Notes: generated from the sequence alone by a model not told the origin. Numbered from the stretch's first letter, positions 15,871 through 24,209 are shown. The stretch: 64,000 bases of DNA from UBA5109 sp965661005 (GCA_965661005.1 CBFICB010000001.1:430820-494819), one strand, 5' to 3'. Numbers and translations are program-made.

Positions 15871-16911
15871 ATGCGCTTATTGGCTTTTGCTTTTATATTA
15901 ATTTGTGCAGGTTGTGAAACTTATACTGTTAATCCAAATGCTATCCCGGTTTATTCCGATTTTGAAACTCAAGCAGTTTCAAGTAGTGATGATGCTGCAG
16001 ATGACCCAGCAATTTGGATTCATCCGAAAAATACTGCTCAAAGTCTAATCCTGGGTACAGATAAACAACGAGGACTTGGCGTTTATAACCTGCAAGGAGA
16101 TTTGGTTCAGTTTTTAGAGCAAGGGCGCCTCAATAATATAGATCTTCGTAGTGGTGTTGCACTTGGTGGACAGTTGGCTAGCTTAGCAGTAGCAACGAAT
16201 CGAACCGATATCAGTCTGGATATTTTTGAAATAGATGCCAATGGAGAGGTGAGTTTGAGGTACCAGCAGCCTCTCGATATGTTAGATCCTTATGGTGTTT
16301 GTATGTATCTTGATTCACAGGGAATTGCCTTTGTATTTGTGAATAGCAGTGATGGTGTTTACCAACAATTTAAGCTGAATAGCACTATGAATGGAGAGTT
16401 ATCGCCACTATTACTGGGCTCATTTGTAGTCGATTCACAACCAGAAGGCTGTGCTGTAGATGACCAAACTGCCACGCTTTATTTTGGTGAAGAGGAAGCG
16501 GGTATATGGCGTATGCCAGCAGATATTTCTCGTGCAGACGAAAGAGTAATGATTGCACATACGGGAGCTGGGCAATTGACTGCTGATGTAGAGGGCATGG
16601 ATGTTTACCGCACAGCTAATGGTTCTCTTTATTTGATAGCCTCTAGCCAGGGGGATAATACCTATGCACTATACGATTTAACTAACGATGTCGAATATCA
16701 AGGATCGATTCGTGTTGATATGAATCAGTCTAATGGGGTTGATGGGACGCAGGAAACTGATGGGCTCACTGTTACCTCCGTTGCTCTGGGCTCTGAGTTT
16801 CCCCAAGGGGTTCTTATTGTTCAAGATGGCTATAATGAAAACCCTAGAGAGAATCAGAATTTTAAGGTAATTTCCTGGGAGAAAGTGGCTGAAGCCTTAT
16901 CGTTGGATTGA
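15871..16911 (+). CDS. Beta-propeller phytase, lipoprotein
   Basis: A 346-residue 3-phytase of the beta-propeller type (calcium-dependent myo-inositol hexakisphosphate phosphohydrolase). Evidence is the signature SSDDAADDPAIW near residue 37-48, followed by LGTDKQRGLGVYNLQG, PEGCAVDDQTATLYFGEEEAGIW and GLTVTSVALGSEFPQGVLIVQDG. The N-terminus MRLLAFAFILICAGC carries a lipobox with Cys15, so the enzyme should be anchored in a membrane, probably the outer one near the receptor. The ATG at 15871 has AAGGAG five bases upstream; an earlier in-frame ATG at 15814 lies inside the terminator hairpin. With the receptor it forms a phytate scavenging pair. Confidence 0.92.
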   Translation: MRLLAFAFILICAGCETYTVNPNAIPVYSDFETQAVSSSDDAADDPAIWIHPKNTAQSLILGTDKQRGLGVYNLQGDLVQFLEQGRLNNIDLRSGVALGGQLASLAVATNRTDISLDIFEIDANGEVSLRYQQPLDMLDPYGVCMYLDSQGIAFVFVNSSDGVYQQFKLNSTMNGELSPLLLGSFVVDSQPEGCAVDDQTATLYFGEEEAGIWRMPADISRADERVMIAHTGAGQLTADVEGMDVYRTANGSLYLIASSQGDNTYALYDLTNDVEYQGSIRVDMNQSNGVDGTQETDGLTVTSVALGSEFPQGVLIVQDGYNENPRENQNFKVISWEKVAEALSLD

Positions 16912-16980
16912 GTTGAAAGGCAAGCTCACGCTATTTTTAAAATAGATAAATAATTCTGATGTTTTTCGATAAAAGAAATA

Positions 16981-17011
16981 AAAAAGGGCTTCTAAAGAAG
17001 CCCTTTTTTTG
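16981..17011. terminator. Bidirectional terminator between convergent genes
   Basis: GGGCTTC and GAAGCCC form a 7-bp stem with a TAAA loop, flanked by an A-run on one side and a T-run on the other. It ends both the phytase gene (+) and the hydrolase gene (-). Confidence 0.85.
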
Positions 17012-17029
17012 GTTTTGAATTCAAGCTAT

Positions 17030-18430
17030 CTAGAACTCCACACTACGGGCATCTGCCATAATCAAATCGTGATAAACGGGTAATGACCAACCAGCTGCTT
17101 CCAGCTCATTTAATCTTTGTTCAAACTGATTGACGTAATTTGTAGTGGAACGATATTCGCTTCTAAGTGTTGCTGGTGCCACAGGGGTCTGCCAGCCAGA
17201 GAGCCTGCAAAGTAAAGCTGGCCCCATGACCCCAGTAGTGGCATTCTGAGCCGCTTCCGTTGGAACATTGACCATAGTGTACTTATAAGCAGCAAGGTCA
17301 ACGTAAGGATTGCGTATTCCGCCATAGGCATTGCCATTACTATCAAGCAACATCAGAGATCCATCATTATCGACATAGTTATCCATCAAAATTCTAGGGG
17401 CTCTAGGGGGAACGATGCCTTTGTCTACCCATTGCAGTAAATGGTGTAGGGCAACTGAAAAATAGGCTTCCTGCGGTAACATGGATATAGGGTTTTGGCA
17501 GTCGTTTTGGCTAACACGCGCGCCATTATTTCTGGCATCAAGATGTGCTAATGCTGCAAATTCATAAACTCGTAACTGCTTGCCTGGTTCATCACCATCC
17601 TGAATGGAAGTAGCACCTGTGCTGTATTCATGTTGAGTAGGCACCTGAATCATTGGTACATCAACTGGCTCAATATCGGAGCCATTTGAAGTGGGCATAA
17701 AACCATCATAAATATTGCTGCCATCAGCCAGAGTAAAGACTGCATGAGCATCGAGGTAACGCGTGAGGATTGCCGAGCTTGCTGAGGTTCCCCATAGAAT
17801 GACTTTACGAGGATTTAACTCGGCAATGGGGCTTTGAGCACTTTTAATTAATGCACCAGCCTGAGCCAGGACTTCACTGGTTTGCGCTGGGCTAATCTCG
17901 ATATCACCATAGCGGTTGGGGTTGAACTCCCTTATCTGGTCTGCTCCAAGGGTGCTGATTTCAACAGCGACATGCCCGGAATCCATAATGTAAATTGAGT
18001 TATATTCAAAAGCATGAGCGCCACCAATAGGGTGCATGGATTCGGCAATAACCAGACCACTGGCGTCACTGTCATTTGCAGGGCGACGAACAACCAGGCG
18101 AGTCGTATAAGGCTCCCCGGCAGCGGTTCCGGAAATATAATATTCGTTAATTTCATAGTTGAAATCTTCAATACCAAAACCAGGCCATTGTGCTGGAGAT
18201 GAATTCCAGGCTTCGCCACGACCGATGATGGGGCGAATGCTTGGGATATCCGCCACAGTCGACTGATCAGGAATGGTTGGTGTGACCCTAAAGCCTGCAA
18301 GAGGGCCTCCCTGAGCAAGAGCCTGAGAGCCGAATAGAAAGATTATTAAGGCAAAGGTTATTTTAATAATAGAATTGTTATGATTAGCCACAATCATCTC
18401 CAGAGTGTTAAAGCTTTTTATTTTTATCAT
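17030..18430 (-). CDS. Exported alpha/beta hydrolase domain protein (Abhydrolase_10-like)
   Basis: A 466-residue secreted protein. Residues about 13-40 are a signal peptide ending QALAQ. The remainder resembles the 'alpha/beta hydrolase domain' family (PF20091 type): SGLVIAESMHPIGGAHAFEY, VAVEISTLGADQIREFNPNRYGDI, then WGTSASSAILTRYL, in which the Ser of GTSAS (about residue 207) is the likely nucleophile. The late segment LPVYHDLIMADA may supply the His. The first ATG at 18430 lacks a Shine-Dalgarno; the ATG at 18397 has GGAG directly against it, so the start is uncertain. Substrate unknown; family members act on esters or lactones. Confidence 0.7.
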   Translation of the reverse strand: MIKIKSFNTLEMIVANHNNSIIKITFALIIFLFGSQALAQGGPLAGFRVTPTIPDQSTVADIPSIRPIIGRGEAWNSSPAQWPGFGIEDFNYEINEYYISGTAAGEPYTTRLVVRRPANDSDASGLVIAESMHPIGGAHAFEYNSIYIMDSGHVAVEISTLGADQIREFNPNRYGDIEISPAQTSEVLAQAGALIKSAQSPIAELNPRKVILWGTSASSAILTRYLDAHAVFTLADGSNIYDGFMPTSNGSDIEPVDVPMIQVPTQHEYSTGATSIQDGDEPGKQLRVYEFAALAHLDARNNGARVSQNDCQNPISMLPQEAYFSVALHHLLQWVDKGIVPPRAPRILMDNYVDNDGSLMLLDSNGNAYGGIRNPYVDLAAYKYTMVNVPTEAAQNATTGVMGPALLCRLSGWQTPVAPATLRSEYRSTTNYVNQFEQRLNELEAAGWSLPVYHDLIMADARSVEF

Positions 18431-18637
18431 TTGGTCTAATAAAGTTTTAAAGAATACTTTGAATGTAGGGTTTATAACTTAAGGAAGTTCAAGCATAAAA
18501 CAGCAATGACAATATTACATCTAAAAATGTGAATCAATTGTGAAAAGGTTGATATGAATAAAAGAGTTGCTTGCAGAAAAAAGAGAGGACCCAATTAAGC
18601 AGAAGGTGGGTAGACTAGGGCCCTCCAAAGTCAGTAA

Positions 18638-19153
18638 TCATTTGTCATTCAGAAAAACCATATCACCACCTGGAGCGGCAGTATGACAAGCGACATAGCC
18701 TGTGGGGCTTCCTACCAGTGGAGTCCCGTTTGGCGCTACATCATATGTAGTGTCGGGCAGGTATTTGGCGAAGAACCAGTCCTGATTAGCAGCATTGTAA
18801 CCATCTCGCTTGAACATGACGGTTGTTGCCATCAGGTACTGCTGAGGATTATTTGAAACCTGTTCAAGGCTTACTTCAGGGCCATAGTTGTGTTTTACGA
18901 TAACACGACCTGATTGCCCATTAAGAGTAATTTCACTTTCCAGACTTACCAGCTTGTCACCATGTGGCGCATTACCTTCATAAGGCCATGCCATTATTTG
19001 CTTCTCTCCTACCAGGTTGATTTCTTCCAGTGCTTGCCATAACTCCATTCCATATTGCTGCTCTTCTGTTGTGCCGAAAGAAGCTACTTGAGCCCTGGCA
19101 AGCAGGGTGATGAAGGCAAACATGAATATGCTTATGCTGATCATCTTTTTCAT
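18638..19153 (-). CDS. Cytochrome P460-like periplasmic protein with incomplete heme motif
   Basis: A 171-residue exported protein (signal peptide ending ARAQ) resembling the cytochrome P460 family: an N-terminal WPYEGNAPHG region, VIVKHNYGPE, VMFKRDGYN, DWFFAKYLPD and a C-terminal heme site followed by D-M-V-F. The heme site reads YVACH instead of CxxCH: the second Cys and the His are present but the first Cys is Tyr. It may bind heme through one thioether or bind none. The ATG at 19153 is chosen because AAGGA lies 8 bases before it; the ATG at 19162 overlaps that Shine-Dalgarno. It is divergent from an ECF sigma gene. Confidence 0.7.
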   Translation of the reverse strand: MKKMISISIFMFAFITLLARAQVASFGTTEEQQYGMELWQALEEINLVGEKQIMAWPYEGNAPHGDKLVSLESEITLNGQSGRVIVKHNYGPEVSLEQVSNNPQQYLMATTVMFKRDGYNAANQDWFFAKYLPDTTYDVAPNGTPLVGSPTGYVACHTAAPGGDMVFLNDK

Positions 19154-19308
19154 TAGGTACATCCTTTTGTGTTATAGGTGAATTGGTTTCATGTAAGTAG
19201 ATGCTGATGTATACCTTTTGTTACAAAACCCGATATTTATCTAAGGATTAATTTTTGTTTATAGAGTGAAATGTGTACTATTTGTAGTCATTGTGGATAG
19301 GTTTCAAT

Positions 19309-19938
19309 GTGGCTGATATGGATTCTCCAAGTTTCTTGGAAAAACTGAAAATTCAGGATAACCAGGCATTTAATCAGCTGGTTCAGCAATATCACTCGTC
19401 ACTCTTAACGGTGGCTCGAACGATTGTCGTCGAGGTTTGGGCTGAAGAAGTTGTGCAGGAGGCCTGGGTTTCAATTTATAAGGCATTACCAAAATTTCAG
19501 GAACGTTCTTCTCTTAAGACCTGGATGTTTACTATCCTGAAAAATGAGGCCTTTAGTAGCTACAAAAAAGAATCAAGGACAGTCTCACTGGAGGCGCAAC
19601 TGCCAGACGATCAGCAGGATCGTAGTATTGAAGACTGGTTAAGTAAGGCCTTTAACAAAGATGGACATTGGTTGAACTCTGTTTCAGGCTGGGATTTAAG
19701 CTCCCCGGAGGCCTTGCTGCAAGAAGAACAGTTACAAGAGTGTATAGAAAATACACTTGAGCTATTAAAGCCTGATCAAAAATCTGTGTTTTTATTAAAA
19801 GATCAAGAACAACTATCTATGGAAGAAGTTTGTAACATCCTGGATATTTCGCACTCGAATGCAAGGGTTCTCTTGCATCGTGCTCGGCTTAAACTCTTTC
19901 AAGTTATTAATCACTATCAAGAAACCGGAGAATGCTAG
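19309..19938 (+). CDS. ECF-type sigma factor
   Basis: An ECF sigma-70 family factor, about 209 residues. Region 2: DNQAFNQLVQQYHSSLLTVARTIV, EVVQEAWVSIYKALPKF and SSLKTWMFTILKNEAFS. Region 4: LELLKPDQKSVFLLKDQEQLSMEEVCNILDISHSNARVLLHRARLKLF. The linker between them is unusually long (residues about 90-145). The GTG at 19309 is chosen because GGATAGG lies 7 bases upstream; a TTG at 19291 and an ATG at 19318 are alternatives. A small zinc-finger protein gene follows after 58 bases and is the likely anti-sigma factor. Target genes are unknown; the divergent P460-like gene is a candidate. Confidence 0.88.
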   Translation: MADMDSPSFLEKLKIQDNQAFNQLVQQYHSSLLTVARTIVVEVWAEEVVQEAWVSIYKALPKFQERSSLKTWMFTILKNEAFSSYKKESRTVSLEAQLPDDQQDRSIEDWLSKAFNKDGHWLNSVSGWDLSSPEALLQEEQLQECIENTLELLKPDQKSVFLLKDQEQLSMEEVCNILDISHSNARVLLHRARLKLFQVINHYQETGEC

Positions 19939-19996
19939 TGAATTCTCTAATCTTATTAGTTGATATAACAAGAAGAATAAATTTGGTGAGGAAGCA

Positions 19997-20233
19997 ATGT
20001 TGAAATGTAAAGATGTAGTGGCTAAAGCTACAGATTATGTTGATAAGGAGCTGAGTTGGAGTCAATCCATGAGTATGGCTCTGCACCTGCTTATGTGCGG
20101 TCATTGCCGGCGATTTGTAAAGTATTTCAATCTTTCCTTACTGGCTTTGAAAAGTAAAAAAACTATTTCTGCAGAAAATGCTGATCAGCTCAGCGCTAAA
20201 ATAGTAGCCAAAGCTCAAGCTGACAGCAGATAG
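19997..20233 (+). CDS. Soluble zinc-finger anti-sigma factor (zf-HC2-like)
   Basis: A 78-residue protein with the anti-sigma zinc-binding pattern: CKDVVAKATDYVDKEL at the N-terminus (Cys4) and HLLMCGHCRRF near residues 29-39, giving an H-x3-C-x2-C site. Unlike most ECF anti-sigma factors it has no transmembrane helix, so it would sense the cytoplasm, as the redox-sensitive ZAS group does. It follows the sigma gene on the same strand. Zinc and redox control are inferred from the motif. Confidence 0.78.
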   Translation: MLKCKDVVAKATDYVDKELSWSQSMSMALHLLMCGHCRRFVKYFNLSLLALKSKKTISAENADQLSAKIVAKAQADSR

Positions 20234-20291
20234 CGTTCTTATTCGGCCTTAAAACTTCAATAAATTTTGGCATAAGTCTCTCATTATTGTG

Positions 20292-20320
20292 TAATCCATT
20301 GGCTGTGCTAAGCTCGTAAA
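20292..20320 (+). promoter_or_regulatory. Predicted RpoE(ChrR-type) promoter of ybgA-phrB
   Basis: TAATCC (20292-20297) and CGTAAA (20315-20320) are separated by 17 bases. The same elements with 16-17 bp spacing occur before rpoE and before the lipid operon. The predicted transcript start is about 38 bases upstream of the ybgA start codon. Confidence 0.6.
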
Positions 20321-20364
20321 ATAAAAATGAATACTTCAATCCATAAGCCGAAAAGAGTCCTGTC

Positions 20365-21312
20365 TTGAATAAAATAAAAATTGGTATCAGTAGTTGTTTG
20401 CTGGGAGAAGAAGTTCGATATAACGGAGTTCATAAATTATCCCGTTTATGTGTGAATACACTTGTCGATTTTTTTGAGTATCAGCCGGTTTGTCCTGAAG
20501 TCGGTATTGGTCTGGGGATACCGCGAAAACCCATTCATTTGATCGGTGATCCTGAAGCCCCACGCGCAGTTAATGCTATCGATGAAAACATTGATGTAAC
20601 TGATCAGTTAAAAGATTTTGCAAAGCAGACAATCCCGTCCCTGAATAAGATATGTGGCTATATTTTTATAAAAGGCTCGCCAAGTTGCGGTCTGTTTAGG
20701 GTCAAGGTTTACAATAAGGGTAATCCCAGTGCGGTTGACTCAAGCAGAGGCATTTATGCGCAGGCAATTACAGACGCCATGCCTTTATTACCGGTAGAAG
20801 AAGCCGGCCGCTTGACTGATCCAGTGTTAAGAGAAAATTTTATTGCCAGAGTTTTCGCTTATCATCGCTGGCACAACCTTTTAGAGCAGGGCTTAAGTGC
20901 TTCATCTATTCTGGATTTTCATGTGGCTTATAAATATAGCTTGATGGCTAATGATCCTCAGACTTATGCAAGGCTTGGGCAATTATTAGCTGATGCCGGG
21001 AAATATGATCCTGATGAGCTTGGGAAAAAATATTTTACTGAGTTAATGCAAGCCTTAACCAAAAAGGCTACTCGAAAAAGTAACACTAACGTGCTGCCAC
21101 ATCTGCAAGGTTATTTGAAAAAGCAGCTTACATCGAAGGAAAAAGAAAAATTGATAGAAGTTATTGAGCAATATAGAAAAGGCATTGTTCCATTAATCGT
21201 GCCAGTGACTTTGTTGCAGCATCATTTTAATGTTCATCCCAATGAGTACATAAGCAAACAGGCATTTTTTGATCCTTACCCTCAGGAATTAAGTTTGCGT
21301 AATGCTATATGA
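20365..21312 (+). CDS. ybgA: YbgA family protein (DUF523 + DUF1722)
   Basis: A 315-residue two-domain protein. Residues 1-150 are DUF523, with SSCLLGEEVRYNG, CPEVGIGLGIPR, IKGSPSCG and other conserved cysteines. Residues about 185-305 are DUF1722, with VFAYHRW, HVAYKYSLMANDPQTYARLG and LQHHFNVHP. The biochemical function is not established, but the gene is often beside photolyase, as here and in E. coli, so a role with UV or photo-oxidative damage is likely. Translation starts at a TTG; its stop overlaps the phrB start by four bases. A promoter matching the rpoE-chrR motif lies upstream. Confidence 0.9.
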   Translation: MNKIKIGISSCLLGEEVRYNGVHKLSRLCVNTLVDFFEYQPVCPEVGIGLGIPRKPIHLIGDPEAPRAVNAIDENIDVTDQLKDFAKQTIPSLNKICGYIFIKGSPSCGLFRVKVYNKGNPSAVDSSRGIYAQAITDAMPLLPVEEAGRLTDPVLRENFIARVFAYHRWHNLLEQGLSASSILDFHVAYKYSLMANDPQTYARLGQLLADAGKYDPDELGKKYFTELMQALTKKATRKSNTNVLPHLQGYLKKQLTSKEKEKLIEVIEQYRKGIVPLIVPVTLLQHHFNVHPNEYISKQAFFDPYPQELSLRNAI

Positions 21313-22724
21313 GTACGCAACTTTTCTGGTTTAGAAACGACCTAAGAATAGAAGACAATACGGCACTGATTCAGGCACTTGATAAGGGGCCGACTGTGGC
21401 AATATATATTGCCACACCAGAGCAATGGATAGCGCATGATGATGCTCCTATTAAAATTGATTTCTGGCGCAGAAACTTACAAGAGCTGATTGTTAGTCTG
21501 CAACAAATAAAAGTTCCTCTCTATTTTTTTCAGGTTCCTGCTTATGCCGATGTGCCTGAGCTGGTTGATAAGATATCCAGAGCTTGGGATATCCATTCTT
21601 TACACTGTAATGCCGAGTATCCTCTTAATGAAAGAAAGCGTGATGAAGCCATAGCAGCACTTTGTAAGAAAAATGAAATTGGCTATCACTGCTATGAAGA
21701 TCAATGTCTGCTTCCACCTGATTTTGTTCTAACGGCTGAAGGCTCACCTTTTAAAGTTTTTACGCCTTATGCAAAAAAAAGTCGGTTTATTATCGAGTCA
21801 GCTGGGCTGCTTAAAAGTAGTAAGCTGAACAAGGAACAAAGTAATACTGTCGAACTAAAGAGATTGCCAGCGCTAGATAATCAGCTTGAGCTTGATGAAA
21901 TAGATTGGCCACAAACGAAATCATGGTGGCAGCAGAAATGGCCTGCTAGTGAAAAAGAGGCCATGAAGCGTTTAAGTACTTTTCTGGAATCAAAAATACA
22001 TCAATATAAAAATAATCGTGATCATCCTGCGATCAGTGGAACCAGTTCCCTATCTGCCTATTTAAGCAGCGGCGTCATCTCTGTTCGAGTTTGCTGGGAA
22101 AATGCCAAGTTAGAAGAAGCTGACTCGTCGGCTCAGACTTGGTGTAATGAATTGTTATGGCGGGACTTTTATAAATATGTGATGTATCACTACCCGCATG
22201 TATGCAGGAATGAGGCCTGGAATCCAAATTATGCAAACATACCCTGGCGAGAAAATTCTGGTGATTTTCAGAGGTGGTGTGATGGAGAAACTGGCTTCCC
22301 CATAATAGATGCAGCCATGAAACAGCTCAAACAAAGCGGATGGATGCACAATCGATTGCGTATGGTAGTCGCAATGTTTTTAAGTAAGAACCTACTACTT
22401 GACTGGCGCTGGGGCGAAAAGTGGTTTATGCAACATTTGATAGATGGTGATTTCGCCTCTAATAATGGAGGCTGGCAATGGAGTGCATCAACAGGGACAG
22501 ATGCTGCCCCTTATTTCAGGATATTCAATCCAATTCGCCAGTCAGAGCGTTTTGATGCTAAAGGCGAATTTATAAAAACATATATTCCTGAGCTGGTTCA
22601 TGAAAATACCAAAAGTATTCATGATCCAGCCAAAATTCAAGCTGATTATTTTTCGCCAATGGTCGATATCGGCTCTTCTCGGGAGCGCGTCCTGTCAATA
22701 TTCAAGGAATATAAAGGAGCTTAA
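21309..22724 (+). CDS. phrB: Deoxyribodipyrimidine photolyase
   Basis: A 471-residue class I CPD photolyase that repairs cyclobutane pyrimidine dimers with blue light, using FAD and an antenna chromophore. The N-terminal antenna domain begins QLFWFRNDLRIEDN. The C-terminal FAD domain has TSSLSAYLSSGVIS, WCNELLWRDFYKYV, GFPIIDAAMKQL, SGWMHNRLRMVVAMFLSK and DGDFASNNGGWQWSASTGTDAAPYFRIFNP. It overlaps ybgA (ATGA) and its 3' end overlaps the convergent chrR gene by four bases. Co-control with rpoE-chrR fits other species, where photolyase is a core member of the singlet-oxygen regulon. Confidence 0.96.
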   Translation: MSTQLFWFRNDLRIEDNTALIQALDKGPTVAIYIATPEQWIAHDDAPIKIDFWRRNLQELIVSLQQIKVPLYFFQVPAYADVPELVDKISRAWDIHSLHCNAEYPLNERKRDEAIAALCKKNEIGYHCYEDQCLLPPDFVLTAEGSPFKVFTPYAKKSRFIIESAGLLKSSKLNKEQSNTVELKRLPALDNQLELDEIDWPQTKSWWQQKWPASEKEAMKRLSTFLESKIHQYKNNRDHPAISGTSSLSAYLSSGVISVRVCWENAKLEEADSSAQTWCNELLWRDFYKYVMYHYPHVCRNEAWNPNYANIPWRENSGDFQRWCDGETGFPIIDAAMKQLKQSGWMHNRLRMVVAMFLSKNLLLDWRWGEKWFMQHLIDGDFASNNGGWQWSASTGTDAAPYFRIFNPIRQSERFDAKGEFIKTYIPELVHENTKSIHDPAKIQADYFSPMVDIGSSRERVLSIFKEYKGA

Positions 22725-23401
22725 GCAGTTTGACGTGTGCGCCTGACGAAAGGTAAGAGAAGACGATAAAACCAGTTCGTCATTTGAATGGGGGCGTCCA
22801 GGGTAGACAAACATAAGCAGTCTTCATCCTGAGCAGCCACAGGAGTGTGAACTTCTCCGGAGCTACGCACAATAAAATCACCAACCTGATAGCGATCATC
22901 TTGATCTGAAAAGCTGCCTTTTAGCACGACGGTAATCTCATCACCTTTATGCACATGCTTAGGTACGTTTCCACCAGCTTTAATGTTGAAAAGAGACGTT
23001 TCTCGTAAAGGATCTCCAAGATTAAATTCCGAGTAGCTGAAGTTTTTCCCTATTCTTCGCCAACGAAGTGATTCAAGATTGTTATTGGTAATCTTGTTCA
23101 AGGCATCAGGTAATGATGAGGCTGAGCGCTTGGGTGACTGAGCCATATCGACATTGATATCCTCATCCACTTCCTCTGGCAATGAATCAATACGATCCAT
23201 TAAGGCAGAAAAATCCAGGTCAAGGTCCATGGGTGCGGTTTTATCGAAAAGGGTTGAGCCCAGGTCAGTTAACTGGGCAACCTTTTGTTTGCATTCATCA
23301 CAATAATGCAGGTGTGCTGATACGCACAGAGCTTGTGACATGGGCAGGCTGCCAGCTGCAAAATCTGATATAAAACGGGTGTCTGGATGATATTTGGTCA
23401 T
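22721..23401 (-). CDS. chrR: ChrR-type zinc/cupin anti-sigma factor
   Basis: A 226-residue cytoplasmic anti-sigma factor that releases its sigma partner on singlet oxygen. The N-terminal zinc site has H5, H30, C34 and C37, the same spacing as ChrR of Rhodobacter. The C-terminal cupin domain carries the second metal site H149, H151, E155 (HVHKGDE) and H185 (GEVHTP). All eight positions match the canonical protein, so singlet-oxygen sensing is likely intact. It lies 22 bases downstream of the sigma gene on the same strand, and its end overlaps phrB by four bases in convergent orientation. Confidence 0.93.
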   Translation of the reverse strand: MTKYHPDTRFISDFAAGSLPMSQALCVSAHLHYCDECKQKVAQLTDLGSTLFDKTAPMDLDLDFSALMDRIDSLPEEVDEDINVDMAQSPKRSASSLPDALNKITNNNLESLRWRRIGKNFSYSEFNLGDPLRETSLFNIKAGGNVPKHVHKGDEITVVLKGSFSDQDDRYQVGDFIVRSSGEVHTPVAAQDEDCLCLSTLDAPIQMTNWFYRLLLPFVRRTRQTA

Positions 23402-23423
23402 AATTTACTTTTGTCTAAATGAG

Positions 23424-24044
23424 TTATACGTCAATGCTTAATTTGAGTTTTTGAAGAGCCAATCTGACTCGGGATTTAATGGTCCCCAGAGGAAGTTTCA
23501 AATGGGAGGCTGCTTCAGAGTGAGTGAGGCCTTCAAGAAAAATGATCTTGATTACGGCTATTTGTTCCAGCGGAAGCTCATTGATTGATTCAAGTATCTT
23601 TTGTTTTGTGTGACTGGTCTCGATTTGGTTATACACATCATCATTTTGATGCTCAGGCCAAATATCATCAGCAGTTAAGACACTTTCATCAAATTCATCA
23701 TTATTAGCTTCCCATTGTTTGGAATACTTTCTAATCAGATCAATACGGGTATTTCTGGCGATAGTGAATATCCAGGTGCTGGCAGAAGATTTGGCCGGAT
23801 CAAAGGTGTGGGCTTTAGTCCATACTTTTATCATGGTCTCTTGTGCCAGTTCTTCAGCAAGTATCTCAGCTTTGGATAATTCTGTTACTTTAAAAGCATA
23901 GGCTTTTATTAACGGAGCAAAATGCTCGAATAAATCCTGAAAGGCAACGCGGCTCTTATCCTGAGCTACAGATAGCAGCAGCGCATTCCATTTGCTGGGG
24001 TCTTTGGGATTGTCAGTTTTTTTTTGTGACATCAGCTGCAACAT
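23424..24044 (-). CDS. rpoE: ECF sigma factor of the RpoE-ChrR (ECF11) group
   Basis: A sigma factor of about 202-206 residues that directs the photo-oxidative stress response when released from ChrR. Region 2 shows AFQDLFEHFAPLIKAYAFKV, AEELAQETMIKVWTKAHTFDP and SASTWIFTIARNTRIDLIRK. Region 4 shows LPLEQIAVIKIIFLEGLTHSEAASHLKLPLGTIKSRVRLALQKLK. The start may be the ATG at 24044 or at 24032; neither has a strong Shine-Dalgarno. Upstream at 24117-24089 lies a copy of the regulon promoter motif, so the gene probably activates itself together with chrR. Confidence 0.93.
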   Translation of the reverse strand: MLQLMSQKKTDNPKDPSKWNALLLSVAQDKSRVAFQDLFEHFAPLIKAYAFKVTELSKAEILAEELAQETMIKVWTKAHTFDPAKSSASTWIFTIARNTRIDLIRKYSKQWEANNDEFDESVLTADDIWPEHQNDDVYNQIETSHTKQKILESINELPLEQIAVIKIIFLEGLTHSEAASHLKLPLGTIKSRVRLALQKLKLSIDV

Positions 24045-24088
24045 TATTATATTGGTCCATATTATGGTATTGATCTCAATGAATGCTA

Positions 24089-24117
24089 TTTACGTAATAA
24101 AGATCAATAATGGATCA
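24089..24117 (-). promoter_or_regulatory. Predicted autoregulated promoter of rpoE-chrR
   Basis: On the minus strand TGATCC (24117-24112) and CGTAAA (24094-24089) are 17 bases apart. The -35 matches the TGATCC-type element reported for this sigma group. The same motif precedes ybgA-phrB and the lipid operon. Confidence 0.62.
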
Positions 24118-24152
24118 CTAGTTTCAGTTTCCTTTGATAAAAAATAGGTCTT

Positions 24153-24180
24153 TAATCCAAAAGTAATCCATAAGCGTATC
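24153..24180 (+). promoter_or_regulatory. Predicted RpoE(ChrR-type) promoter of the lipid operon
   Basis: TAATCC (24153-24158) and CGTATC (24175-24180) are 16 bases apart, with a second TAATCC at 24164-24169 of unclear role. The predicted transcript start is about 23 bases before the first gene. Confidence 0.55.
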
Positions 24181-24209
24181 AATGTGCAAATCTATATTCG
24201 GTGAGAGTT

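Noticed and set aside
20292..20320. Fur or LexA box before ybgA-phrB
   Set aside because: No CTGT-N8-ACAG or GATAATGATAATCATTATC-like match is present; the ECF-type promoter motif explains the region better.
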